Origin: DATJGF01 sp035495315 | GTDB taxonomy: Bacteria > Verrucomicrobiota > Verrucomicrobiia > Limisphaerales > UBA8199 | NCBI GenBank assembly: GCA_035495315.1 | Contig: DATJGF010000253.1 | Coordinates: 1-64,000 of the forward strand | Length of the DNA stretch: 64,000 nucleotides | Reading direction: 5' to 3' | Shown here: positions 10,053-17,947 of the stretch, in pieces | Numbering within the stretch: position 1 is the first letter of the stretch | Layout of the letters: each line of letters opens with the position of its first letter | Position numbers and translations under genes: made by a program | Notes under the pieces: model-generated | What the model was told of the DNA's origin: nothing | Databases searched by the model: none | The model's input: the letters and a program-made list of their open reading frames with translations, nothing else

Positions 10053-10419
10053 TTGTGTAGCGTTGAGAGAAAAGTTGGGTAAACTGCTGCCGCGAGGGTC
10101 AATTCTGATTAGCACGTTGAGGCGAGGAATGATCGGTTAAACTAATGATTTCGTGCATCTTAGCATACAAAATGACAACAAGACTGTCGAGCAAAATTAA
10201 TCCGCACCTCGGAGGGCCAATTGAAAATGTTTGGGGCTCGCGGCGCTCGGTCTCGAGATAATCTTTGGATAAGGCATCTGATGGAATCAGTGACCGTGGA
10301 ACCAATTTGGCCAGCCTGATAATGAGCAACTTACGAAGACACGCTCACACTTTAACCGGAAGACAAACCGGCGAGACCTTCCGGTAACCAGAAATAAATC
10401 GCTGTTTATTTTACCTCGC
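10053..10419. other. Gap with no gene seen
   Basis: No convincing coding sequence. The 76-codon minus-strand frame at 10099-10329 has no recognisable similarity. The only structure seen is a hairpin at 10355-10385, downstream of the AhpD-like gene. Confidence 0.6.
10355..10385 (-). terminator. Possible terminator hairpin after the AhpD-like gene
   Basis: ACCGGAAG (10355-10362) pairs with CTTCCGGT (10378-10385), 8 bp with a 15-nt loop. It lies 35 nt beyond the stop of the minus-strand gene at 10420. There is no clear T-run, so a Rho-independent terminator is only a suggestion. Confidence 0.35.
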
Positions 10420-10905
10420 TTAAGCCGCCATCTGTTTCACCATCCGTTCAAACTGCTCGGGCTGATAGCTGCCCGGCACGTTACGAAAGGAAATACTCAG
10501 CCGATTCCATCCATTAATGGCGACAACCGCTAGGGTGAGATTGACCAACTCTGCTTCGGTGAACTGGGTGCGCGCTTGTTCGTAAACGTCGTCAGGAACG
10601 TGATTGTCCGCGACCAAGGTGACGGCTTCGGCCCACGCCAGCGCCGCCCGTTCACGCTCCGTGTAGAACGGGGATTCGCGCCAGGCGTCCAGCAAGTAGA
10701 GTCGTTGTTCAGATTCGCCGGCTGCCCGTAAATCTTTCGAGTGCATATCCAGGCAGTAGGCGCAGCCATTGATTTGGGACACGCGAAATTCCAGTAGGTG
10801 CAGCAGCTTTTCCTCCAATCCCGACGAGCGGAGGTACTGCCCCAAACCGAACATTGCCCTAAGCGCTCCTGGCGCGACTTTTGAAAAATCAATTCTGGGC
10901 TTCAT
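10420..10905 (-). CDS. AhpD-like carboxymuconolactone decarboxylase family protein
   Basis: 161 residues, the usual length for single-domain AhpD-like proteins. The family signature is visible near residues 42-60: a glutamate-containing helix (EEKLLHLLEFRVSQ), then C-A-Y-C and a histidine two residues after LD (CAYCLDMHSKDL). In AhpD these two cysteines and the histidine carry out peroxide-linked thiol chemistry. The second half (RERAALAWAEAVTLV ... VNLTLAVVAINGWNRL) fits the family fold. It is probably a cytoplasmic peroxidase-type or thiol-disulfide enzyme. It reads divergently from nothing obvious and is followed by a hairpin at 10355-10385. The physiological substrate cannot be told from sequence. 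Confidence 0.88.
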   Translation of the reverse strand: MKPRIDFSKVAPGALRAMFGLGQYLRSSGLEEKLLHLLEFRVSQINGCAYCLDMHSKDLRAAGESEQRLYLLDAWRESPFYTERERAALAWAEAVTLVADNHVPDDVYEQARTQFTEAELVNLTLAVVAINGWNRLSISFRNVPGSYQPEQFERMVKQMAA

Positions 10906-11068
10906 ATCTTTTTCCTTTGAATGAATATACGCTCGGGAAGAAAATTACCGTCAAACTGATTTGTGTTGAGATCGGTAAGCGTCGACGCGTCTTGCGCGTC
11001 TTTTATTGCTCCGGCCCTGCAGATTTTAAATGAATTTGCGGAAATTAGTTTTCAGGATTCCACCCTCT

Positions 11069-12475
11069 TTACCAGAAAAATGCTTGTTGGCCGGTACATT
11101 TCCATTCGCCATTGGTTTGGACCAAATACCATGAATGGGTGGTCTGGACAGTGCCGGGTGGCGCATTGAGCCCGCCTCCGTAGAACACATCCTCCACGAT
11201 CGCGCCGATTCGAGTGACGCCGGTTGGGTTGCCTTCAACGGAGACAATCTGCACGCCTTTGACAGTGCGGATGGGAGGGTGTTCGATCGGCAAAATGGAA
11301 TGCTCACCGGGGATCGTGACCTCCGCGAGACGCTGCGTGTTGCCAGTGGAGCCGGCCCAGAGCATGGTTTCAAAGGCGTGATAAGGTGAATCGGTTCCCT
11401 TGTCGGACCATGTATTACGGGCGAGGTAGGGGTTGTTGATGATCAAGCGGCTGGCTCCTTGAGGGACCTCTTCAGTGGCTTCCCTACGTAGCTTTGCCAA
11501 TTCACTTTCCAATGAAGAAACCCTGGCCGCGTCGCGTCTGAGTCCGGTCACTTCGCCCCGGAGTCGGAGCAATTCCTGGAGTTGGTCGCTGGACGTGGTT
11601 AGCGTGTTAGCGGCAGCTTGTGCGAGTTGGTTGGAGAGGTCATCTATGCGGGTATTCGATTGATCGAGTTGGCCCTGTAAAGAGCTGTTCTCACCGGCCA
11701 GCGCAGTTCGCGCGTTATGTTGTTTCACAGAGAGGATGATGCTGGCGACTATGATCGCGCCGGCGACGGCCATACTGAATTTGTACACAGTCATAGCTTT
11801 CAAAAGGCTCAGTGCAGTTCCCTGAGTAATGGCAGAGTTGGTCAGTGCGGCTGCGCCCAGCGTTGCGACAAGACCCGCGGGGGCTGCCACTACCGCTTCT
11901 GCGGTTAATCCGGCGGCAAGCGCGCTGACGGAAAGCGTCAATCCGCGCGCGACTAGCAGGCGATGCAGTTTGTCCAATGCGCGGCTCACTCGCTTCTTGG
12001 CGGCTTCGTCGGTCGTGCCGAGTGCTTCACCGACGCTGCGGAAATCGAGCTGCTCGAAAAAGCGAAGCAGAAGGGCAGTTCGCTCCTCAGCGCCCAATTG
12101 GTTAATAGCCTCGTCAAGGATGGGGGCGACCTCATCGAGAGCCATATTCTGATGTTGCTCCAGGGCATTCATTTCGGCCGCCTTCCTTTCACGCGCCTGA
12201 CGGCGACGCTCGCCTCGCAAGATGTTGGATGCGACAAAGCAAGTGTGGCGGTGTAACCATCCACCGACCATTACCTCTGGCCGAAGCGATCCAGCCATAC
12301 GCGCCAGATCCGCAAAGACGGTCTGCGTGATGTCTTCCGCCAGGTGCGTATCACCATCGGTCATCCGAACGGCAGCGGAATAGACCAGGTTTACGTAACG
12401 TGTGACGAGAGCTTGAAACCCCGCGTCAGAGCCTGTTCTGGCAAATTCCGCAAGCAATTCACGGCTGTCCTTCAT
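11069..12475 (-). CDS. ECF sigma factor with membrane anchor and periplasmic C-terminal extension
   Basis: 468 residues from the ATG at 12475 (MKDSRELLAEF); an in-frame ATG at 12547 would add 24 residues unlike the family. Residues 1-70 carry region 2 (VTRYVNLVYSAAVR, LAEDITQTVFADLA) and about 110-165 region 4 (LLLRFFEQLDFRSVGEALG, then AKKRVSRALDKL). After region 4 come a hydrophobic patch and a clear transmembrane helix at about 230-250 (MAVAGAIIVASIILSV). Next is a long coiled coil (ENSSLQGQLDQSNTRIDDL through ELAKLRREA) and a 120-residue domain ending in AFFW. DNA-binding and exported parts thus share one chain, so the protein could sense a periplasmic signal without a separate anti-sigma factor. 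Such long ECF proteins are known in Verrucomicrobiota, but their mechanism is inferred. The next gene upstream (12625, same strand) is a remnant. Confidence 0.85.
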   Translation of the reverse strand: MKDSRELLAEFARTGSDAGFQALVTRYVNLVYSAAVRMTDGDTHLAEDITQTVFADLARMAGSLRPEVMVGGWLHRHTCFVASNILRGERRRQARERKAAEMNALEQHQNMALDEVAPILDEAINQLGAEERTALLLRFFEQLDFRSVGEALGTTDEAAKKRVSRALDKLHRLLVARGLTLSVSALAAGLTAEAVVAAPAGLVATLGAAALTNSAITQGTALSLLKAMTVYKFSMAVAGAIIVASIILSVKQHNARTALAGENSSLQGQLDQSNTRIDDLSNQLAQAAANTLTTSSDQLQELLRLRGEVTGLRRDAARVSSLESELAKLRREATEEVPQGASRLIINNPYLARNTWSDKGTDSPYHAFETMLWAGSTGNTQRLAEVTIPGEHSILPIEHPPIRTVKGVQIVSVEGNPTGVTRIGAIVEDVFYGGGLNAPPGTVQTTHSWYLVQTNGEWKCTGQQAFFW

Positions 12476-12624
12476 GTTTATCATTAAAGAGCCACTGATG
12501 AGCGAAAAGGGACAAGATTTTTCGTTGGGTGAAGGTAGCGTTAGCAAAGCCGGCGGTCATTGCCCGATTGCATGGGCAAAGGGCTTGGACTATTGGGCCT
12601 CGTGGAATTCGATCTTCCAAAGGA

Positions 12625-13038
12625 CTAATCGTAGCGGAAAGTCATCTTCACGGGGCGCGTTGCGGCGCCGTAGCCTGAGCGAACAGCATCTGGCCAAGGC
12701 CCGTACGGAGCGCCGTGTTGAAGGGCATTGAGAAAAAATTGACCGAGGGGTTCTGTCAAAGTGTGTCCCATAACTTGTGGTTCGCTAACACGACCCGTGT
12801 CATCAAGATTAAAGCGGATGGTCACTGCACCGGGGGCACCTGGGTAAAAATCTCCTGAGGACTCCCGCTGCTCTTTCATCACCCCGGCCAGGACCACGTC
12901 AATCAGCTGCCCGTCATATTCGCTGAAGGAGGCGTCAACCACAGAAGATTCAATCGATACCCCGAAGGCGCCTTGGGCAAAAGTCTGCCCGCTATGGTTC
13001 GAGAACGGGGACGAGGACCAGAACGAGCGGATGAAGGT
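12625..13038 (-). pseudogene. TonB C-terminal-domain remnant lacking its N-terminus
   Basis: The frame from 13038 to the stop at 12625 encodes 137 residues without an ATG. The first possible start is a GTG at 12942 that would cut into the homologous part. The recognisable portion begins at about FAQGAFGVSIESSVVDASFS and runs through SEYDGQLIDVVLAGV and VTIRFNLDDTGRVSEPQVMG, matching verrucomicrobial energy-transducer/TonB-C-like proteins. These normally start with a membrane anchor and a linker, both missing here. The frame is closed by TGA at 13039-13041, just next to the repeat motif at 13064-13084, which suggests a rearrangement removed the 5' half. It is unlikely to be functional. Confidence 0.65.
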
Positions 13039-13063
13039 TCATGGAGCTCGTAGAATTGATCGG

Positions 13064-13084
13064 AGTCTCCTTACGTCGTCTCCT
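13064..13084 (-). repeat. Solo copy of the 21-bp dispersed motif
   Basis: On the minus strand this is identical over 21 nt to the motif at 9976-9996 (core GGAGACGACGTAAGGAGAC). It sits 4 nt past the stop codon of the GNAT gene and next to the break of the TonB-C remnant. No second inverted arm is seen nearby. Confidence 0.8.
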
Positions 13085-13088
13085 ACGA

Positions 13089-13718
13089 TCAGCGGTGCAG
13101 CAGATTCGGATTTTTGCGAATCACAAACAATGCGCCGGCGATGACGAGGCCAAGCATCGCGATCGCGATCAAGGTGGCGATCATTTTCAGAATGCGCGCC
13201 TGCTGAAAGGCTCGTTCGGTTCGTGCCTTCTCCGCTTGCATAAACAGCGCGAACTCCTGGTCGGCAGAAATCACCTCCGCGACGTCCTCGCGCAGCTTTA
13301 AGGTGAGCCACGAGGCGCGTGTGGGTGAGTTGCGCCACAGCAGGGGCAGTTTTTCGAGGGCCTCCGGATCCGGGGCTACCAGGCCGCAGTGGCTCCAGAA
13401 AGGAGCTTCTTCCTGGGTCCAGAACCGGTGCAAACCGTGGTTGGTGGCGACGGCCTGGAGTCTATCCCACAGGAGTGGCCGCAATTGGTCGGCCAGAGCG
13501 AAGTCGGTAAAGGCCTCGTTATGAATGCGCCCCTGACGTTGTGCGATCTGCAAGCCCACCGCGCCTAGTAACTTACCATCCGGGCCTTCAGCGACCTGGA
13601 ATTCCGTGATCCGGCGAGCGAGTTCATCGACCGGAAAACGCATCGACTGCCAAAGGGTGGTCAATTGGCCTACGTCATCGAGCGTCGCCCGCCGGACGCG
13701 GTAATTGGTCGATGTCAT
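13089..13718 (-). CDS. GNAT-like acetyltransferase with C-terminal membrane anchor
   Basis: 209 residues from the ATG at 13718 (MTSTNYRVRRATLDDVGQL), the typical opening of a GNAT domain; the frame runs on upstream but the extra 65 residues look random. The first 150 residues resemble a GNAT fold: VRRATLDDVGQLTTLW, a strand with KLLGAVGLQI, and an acidic/aromatic second half. The usual acetyl-CoA loop Q/R-x-x-G-x-G/A is not obvious, so acetyl transfer is uncertain. Residues about 180-200 (MIATLIAIAMLGLVIAGALF) form one transmembrane helix followed by VIRKNPNLLHR, so the protein is likely tail-anchored with the domain in the cytoplasm. It stands alone, followed by the repeat at 13064-13084. 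The substrate is unknown. Confidence 0.65.
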   Translation of the reverse strand: MTSTNYRVRRATLDDVGQLTTLWQSMRFPVDELARRITEFQVAEGPDGKLLGAVGLQIAQRQGRIHNEAFTDFALADQLRPLLWDRLQAVATNHGLHRFWTQEEAPFWSHCGLVAPDPEALEKLPLLWRNSPTRASWLTLKLREDVAEVISADQEFALFMQAEKARTERAFQQARILKMIATLIAIAMLGLVIAGALFVIRKNPNLLHR

Positions 13719-14065
13719 TGCCGCCAATTTAGAAAATTCAACCGCCGAATTCAAAGCCGAAAGCTGAAGGAACGCCGGATTCACCCTGCAGAAGGTGTAC
13801 TCCCGTTTTCCCCATGCCACATGAATCGGTAACCATTCAGTCCAACCACGGATAGACACGAATAAACACTGATGGGAAGCTCTTGCGATACACATGCCCG
13901 CGACCGACGCCAATCACTGAATGGTGATCGCGCTGCTCGCCTGTACCCACTGAGGCTAAAATCCGTATCCATCGGTGTTCATCCGTGGTTGATACTTCTC
14001 GGACTGGGACGAATTCGTCGTTCCGGCTTTCCTCGACGGTTTTACCTGCTACATTCAACTCCTCT
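13719..14065. other. Gap holding a long inverted repeat
   Basis: A divergent intergenic region between the GNAT-like gene and the oligopeptidase gene. It contains the inverted repeat described separately at 13843-13991. Promoters for both genes should lie here, but none stands out. Confidence 0.6.
13843..13991. repeat. Imperfect inverted repeat of about 31 bp arms
   Basis: The left arm, 13843-13873, starts CAACCACGGAT; the right arm, 13961-13991, is its inverse (ending ATCCGTGGTTG) with about 23 of 31 positions matching. The arms enclose about 87 nt with no coding potential. From memory, very similar words (ATCCGTGTTCATCCGTGG) recur in intergenic regions of Planctomycetota and Verrucomicrobiota genomes, so this is probably one copy of a dispersed repeat. 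Confidence 0.65.
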
Positions 14066-16225
14066 ATGAGTTCTTCTTTTGACCTTTCGAAAAGCACCGC
14101 AGCCAGGGCTGTGCGCGGCGTGTGTTTGGCGGGTTGTCTGGTGTGTGCCGGCACGTTTGAGCCCGCCCATGCTCGCGCAGCGGACGTTGGAGCCGCGCCG
14201 GACGACCCTTATTTGTGGCTGGAAGAGGTCACGGGGGACCGGGCGCTGACGTGGGTGCGCGAGCAGAATGCGGTCAGCACGAAAGAGCTGGAGGCTTCAC
14301 CTGCGTTTGAGCAGGTCCGCGCGCGCCTGTTGTCGATCATGGACTCGAAGGAGCGGATACCGTACGTCGCGAAGCACGGGATCTATTATTATAATTTTTG
14401 GCGCGACGAAAAGAACCCTCGCGGATTGTGGCGCCGGACGAGCCTGGCCGAGTACAAAAAGGCTGAGCCCTCCTGGGAGACAGTGTTGGATTTGGACAAA
14501 CTCTCCACGGCAGAGAAGGAGAATTGGGTCTGGAAAGGTTATGATGTGCTCTATCCGACATACGATCGCTGCCTGGTGTTCCTGTCGCGTGGCGGCGCCG
14601 ACGCGAAGGTCGTGCGAGAATTTGACCTGCAATCGAAGGAATTCGTAAAGGATGGGTTTTCGTTGCCGGAAGCCAAATCGGATGTCGCTTGGCGGGATCG
14701 GGACACGCTTTATGTTGGCACAGATTTCGGGCCCGGTTCGTTGACCAGTTCCGGCTATCCGCGCGTGGTGAAAGAGTGGAAACGAGGAACGCCGCTGACC
14801 GCGGCCAAGATGGTATTCGAGGGCAAAGTCGAGGATGTCGCGGTCAATGCATCCGTCGATCACGATCATGGACACACTTATGAGTTCATCAGCCGCGGCC
14901 CGACTTTCTTCACGACCGAAGAGTATATCCGGCGTGGCGATCAGTGGGTTCATATTGATAAGCCGGCCGACGCGTCGGTGGGGACTTTTGAAGACCAAAT
15001 CCTGCTGCGTTTGCGAACCGACTGGAATGTCGGCGGCAAAACCTATCCGGCGGGCGCCCTGCTGGCTGCCGGGCTGGAGGATTATCTGAAAGGCGAGCGG
15101 AAGTTGGAGATGTTGTTCACCCCCGCGGCGCGGAAGAGCCTGGCCGCGAGCAGCCCGACCAAAAACTTTCTGATTGTGAATGAGTTGGATAATGTCCGAA
15201 ACCGCCTTTATCTACTGCAGCACCGCAATGGCAATTGGACGCGCACGCCGCTTGCCGCACCCGAGTTTGGGTCCGTCAACATCAACGGGATCGATCCGGA
15301 CGAGTCCGACGATTACTTCATGACGGTTACCGATTTCCTCACGCCTTCGAGCTTGTCCTATGGAAAGTTAGGCGAGACCGGCAGCGAGAAGCTGAAGACC
15401 TTGCCGGCCTTTTTCAATGCGCAAGGGCTTGAGATCAGTCAACACGAGGCGACCTCGAAGGATGGGACGAAGGTCCCTTATTTCCAGGTCAGCCGGAAAG
15501 AGCTTGCGCTGAATGGGGCCAATCCGACGTTGCTCTACGGATATGGCGGTTTCGAGGTGCCGATGTTGCCGGTTTACAACGCCGGTGTCGGATCGGCCTG
15601 GCTCGAGCGCGGCGGTGTTTACATTCTGGCCAACATTCGCGGCGGCGGAGAGTTTGGGCCGACCTGGCATGAAGCGGCGCGCAAAGAGCATCGGCAACGC
15701 GCGTATGACGATTTCATCGCGGTGGCGGAGGATTTAACCGCGCGGAAATTGACCTCACCGGCTCATCTAGGCATTGAAGGCGGGTCCAACGGCGGTTTGT
15801 TGATGGGGGTGATGCTGACGGAACGGCCGGACTTGTTCAAAGCGGTGGTTTGCCAGGTGCCGCTGCTCGATATGCGGCGGTTTAATAAGTTGCTCGCCGG
15901 GGCCAGCTGGATGGATGAATACGGCAACCCGGACAAACCGGAAGAGTGGTCCTACATCAGGAAGTACTCACCCTACCAAAACGTCCATGGCGACCGGAAA
16001 TATCCGCGCGTGCTGTTCACCACCTCGACACGGGATGATCGGGTGCACCCCGGTCACGCCCGCAAGATGGTCGCCCGCATGAAAGAGCAGGGGCACGACG
16101 TGTTGTACTATGAGAATATTGAGGGCGGCCACGGCGGTGCCGCCAACAACAAACAGGCCGCTTACATGTCGGCGCTGGCTTACACGTTTCTGCTGCAGGA
16201 ATTGGGCCCGAAGAAGGTGGACTGA
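14066..16225 (+). CDS. Prolyl oligopeptidase (S9A family serine peptidase), exported
   Basis: 719 residues from the ATG at 14066 (MSSSFDLSKSTAARAVRGV), chosen because it leads into a hydrophobic stretch (CLAGCLVCAGTFEPAHARA) that can act as a signal peptide; the frame is open to 13985. The mature start DDPYLWLEEVTGDRALTWV is the hallmark of prolyl oligopeptidases. Residues about 100-430 form the beta-propeller that covers the active site. The catalytic domain follows, with nucleophile serine in EGGSNGGLLMG, aspartate in TRDDRVHPGHA and histidine in IEGGHGGA. It cleaves after proline in short peptides; with a signal sequence it probably works in the periplasm on peptides from protein digestion. 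The overall length is normal for the family. It appears monocistronic. Confidence 0.93.
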   Translation: MSSSFDLSKSTAARAVRGVCLAGCLVCAGTFEPAHARAADVGAAPDDPYLWLEEVTGDRALTWVREQNAVSTKELEASPAFEQVRARLLSIMDSKERIPYVAKHGIYYYNFWRDEKNPRGLWRRTSLAEYKKAEPSWETVLDLDKLSTAEKENWVWKGYDVLYPTYDRCLVFLSRGGADAKVVREFDLQSKEFVKDGFSLPEAKSDVAWRDRDTLYVGTDFGPGSLTSSGYPRVVKEWKRGTPLTAAKMVFEGKVEDVAVNASVDHDHGHTYEFISRGPTFFTTEEYIRRGDQWVHIDKPADASVGTFEDQILLRLRTDWNVGGKTYPAGALLAAGLEDYLKGERKLEMLFTPAARKSLAASSPTKNFLIVNELDNVRNRLYLLQHRNGNWTRTPLAAPEFGSVNINGIDPDESDDYFMTVTDFLTPSSLSYGKLGETGSEKLKTLPAFFNAQGLEISQHEATSKDGTKVPYFQVSRKELALNGANPTLLYGYGGFEVPMLPVYNAGVGSAWLERGGVYILANIRGGGEFGPTWHEAARKEHRQRAYDDFIAVAEDLTARKLTSPAHLGIEGGSNGGLLMGVMLTERPDLFKAVVCQVPLLDMRRFNKLLAGASWMDEYGNPDKPEEWSYIRKYSPYQNVHGDRKYPRVLFTTSTRDDRVHPGHARKMVARMKEQGHDVLYYENIEGGHGGAANNKQAAYMSALAYTFLLQELGPKKVD

Positions 16226-16492
16226 TGCGCCCTGGGACAAGCATTTGTGCAGAAGGAATCATTTGGCCTGCAGCTAACGCCAGATAGCGCCGGTGGTTTT
16301 CGCTCAGAAACAGTAACCGGTAGCCAGGTATATGAGCAGCAGGATTGAAATGAGCACCCAGACCAGCTGCTGCGTTGGCCCATTGCAGTTCAGGTGCGTT
16401 GTCTCGAAGTCGTGGTGGCTCGATCACCTGCCTTTGCGTTGGCATCGGATCTGAGTATTGGGAAACGGCTGTTCGTCGAAACCGCACCAGCT

Positions 16493-17236
16493 TCACCACC
16501 ACCATTGAACGCGGTCGTGTGGGTCGTAGCGCATTTTCATGCGGTCAAACTTCACCCAGGTGGCGTGGCCGTCGAGATAGAAGGCGTTGCCGCCGGCGGG
16601 GTCTCGTCCGAGCATGTGGGGATTATGGTGATGGCCATCGGGCGTCAGGCCGCTGTTCGGGTTCAAAAAATCCCTGCTATTGGCGACGGACAAGAGGGGA
16701 TCGACGATCAACTCGGCGAGCGAGGCATTGGTGTTACCAGTGAACCTGGAGATGAACTGTTTGCCGGGCAGCATGTAGCTCGGCAAGTTTTGCGTTGGGT
16801 CGGGTTTGCCATTGGAATCCAGCCGCACGCCCAGCCAACCATAGCCAATGATGTCCAGATCCCACCAGGCGACGGCGGGGTCAAAAGCTTTCACGGAGGC
16901 CCGAACGCTGGGACAGTAGAAAGTCTCCCTGCGCACGGCATTATTAGTGAGGGCATTCTTGGTCGCTCGAGGCAAGTCCCACAGCCACGATCCACCGATA
17001 GCATGCTGCGGTACCAAGTCCCTGTTATCGTGCCCGTATAAGGTCGCTGCAAGTCCGAATTGACGAATGTTGCTGAGGCATTTCACACGATTGGCTCGCT
17101 CTTTAGCATGGGAGAGCGCAGGCAGAAGCATCGCTGCGAGTATGGCGATAATGGCAATGACAACGAGCAATTCAATCAGCGTGAAAGCCTCAACGATTTT
17201 GCCCGGCCTCATGGGAGAGGCATCGTAACCGGGCAA
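16493..17236 (-). CDS. Pseudopilin-like protein with prepilin leader and H-X9-DG type tail
   Basis: 247 residues, or 239 from the second ATG at 17212 (MRPGKIVEAFTLIELL). The prepilin cleavage/methylation site is intact: AFTLIELLVVIAIIAILAAM, with the conserved glutamate at +5 of the mature helix. The helix runs into LPALSHAKERANRVKCLSN, and the C-terminus carries GHHHNPHMLGRDPAGGNAFY then LDGHATWVKF, the H-X9-DG type feature of the large verrucomicrobial/planctomycetal pseudopilin families (DUF1559-like). Prepilin peptidase should process it and a type II secretion/type IV pilus-like machine should assemble or display it. No secretion gene is nearby. Its real role in these phyla is not known. 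The last codons are three tryptophans. Confidence 0.85.
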   Translation of the reverse strand: MPGYDASPMRPGKIVEAFTLIELLVVIAIIAILAAMLLPALSHAKERANRVKCLSNIRQFGLAATLYGHDNRDLVPQHAIGGSWLWDLPRATKNALTNNAVRRETFYCPSVRASVKAFDPAVAWWDLDIIGYGWLGVRLDSNGKPDPTQNLPSYMLPGKQFISRFTGNTNASLAELIVDPLLSVANSRDFLNPNSGLTPDGHHHNPHMLGRDPAGGNAFYLDGHATWVKFDRMKMRYDPHDRVQWWW

Positions 17237-17292
17237 GGGGAAAGGTCAACGGGCGAATTGCCTGGGGTTTGCAGGGCCGGCAAAGCCAGCTG

Positions 17293-17665
17293 ACCGGCAC
17301 TACAGCGGCAGGACGAAGCGGGGGCAAACACCTGAACCGACGTACCCGCCATGTGCTAAACCGTGCGTCCGTGCTCTTTCGAATGGCGGCACTGGCGGCT
17401 GGCCAAACTGATACCTGGATTGGTCATTTCTACGGCCGCAAGCGAGCTCACCTTGGAGTGCCCAAGGCGATCACCGCCACCGGCCCACAAAATCGCATGC
17501 GTCGTCTATCACAGGCTCAAGTACCAGGAGGAGTTTCTTCCCCTGGAAGTCGCGGTATACGAGCTGGAGGCGCAGGAGAGGCGGATGCGCAACTGCGAAA
17601 ACAGGCTGAAGAGTTCGGCCGCGAACTCAGAGAAAGGAAGCAAGCTGCGTAATGGTTATTTAGAA
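17293..17665 (+). pseudogene. IS110-type transposase C-terminal remnant, frameshifted
   Basis: Two frames together spell the C-terminal part of an IS110/IS1111-type transposase. From about 17293 in the first frame: SGGKHLNRRTRHVLNRAS, FRMAALAAG, TDTWIGHFYGRKRAHLG and PKAITAT. The homology then jumps one frame at about 17482: AHKIACVVYHRLKYQEEF and VYELEAQERRMR up to about 17665. The DEDD catalytic N-terminal half is absent, so this is dead debris. No terminal repeats or target duplication are seen. It sits between the pseudopilin and the ABC permease genes. Confidence 0.7.
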
Positions 17666-17947
17666 GAAGGGCGGCAGAGGATGGAAGCCAGCATCGGGCG
17701 TCACACTCCCATCGAACTACCGGCCGAAATTACTCAGCAATTTTTTAAACTGGGGATCGTCCAATTAAAACCGCCGAGGCTAAACTATTCCCAACCGTGG
17801 GACGGCAGATCCCATTATCGAAAGCAGCATCACGCCTTCTTGTCGCTGACTGTTTACATTAGAGCCTTCGTTCGTAGTACTTAGGCCGCTGCGCGCCATT
17901 TGGTATTCTTGTTGCTCATCATTGGCGACTTCAAAAGAAACCCAAAC
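17666..17947. other. Gap with no gene seen
   Basis: Sequence after the transposase remnant and before the permease start. Open frames continue through it but show no similarity to known proteins. Confidence 0.5.

Noticed and set aside
10014..10115. Longer start of the giant protein at GTG 10115
   Set aside because: It would put 34 residues, partly repeat-encoded, before the signal peptide, and no ribosome-binding site precedes it.
10099..10329. 76-codon minus-strand frame upstream of the giant gene
   Set aside because: No similarity, poor composition and no ribosome-binding site.
16310..16440. A minus-strand frame ending LVWVLISILLLIYLATGYCF, like a membrane helix, downstream of the pseudopilin gene
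   Set aside because: No start codon follows the upstream TGA, and no similarity is known to me; possibly a remnant, but unsupported.
17363..17884. 173-codon frame as an intact gene
   Set aside because: Only its middle third matches the transposase, and the preceding part of the match is in another frame; treated as a pseudogene.
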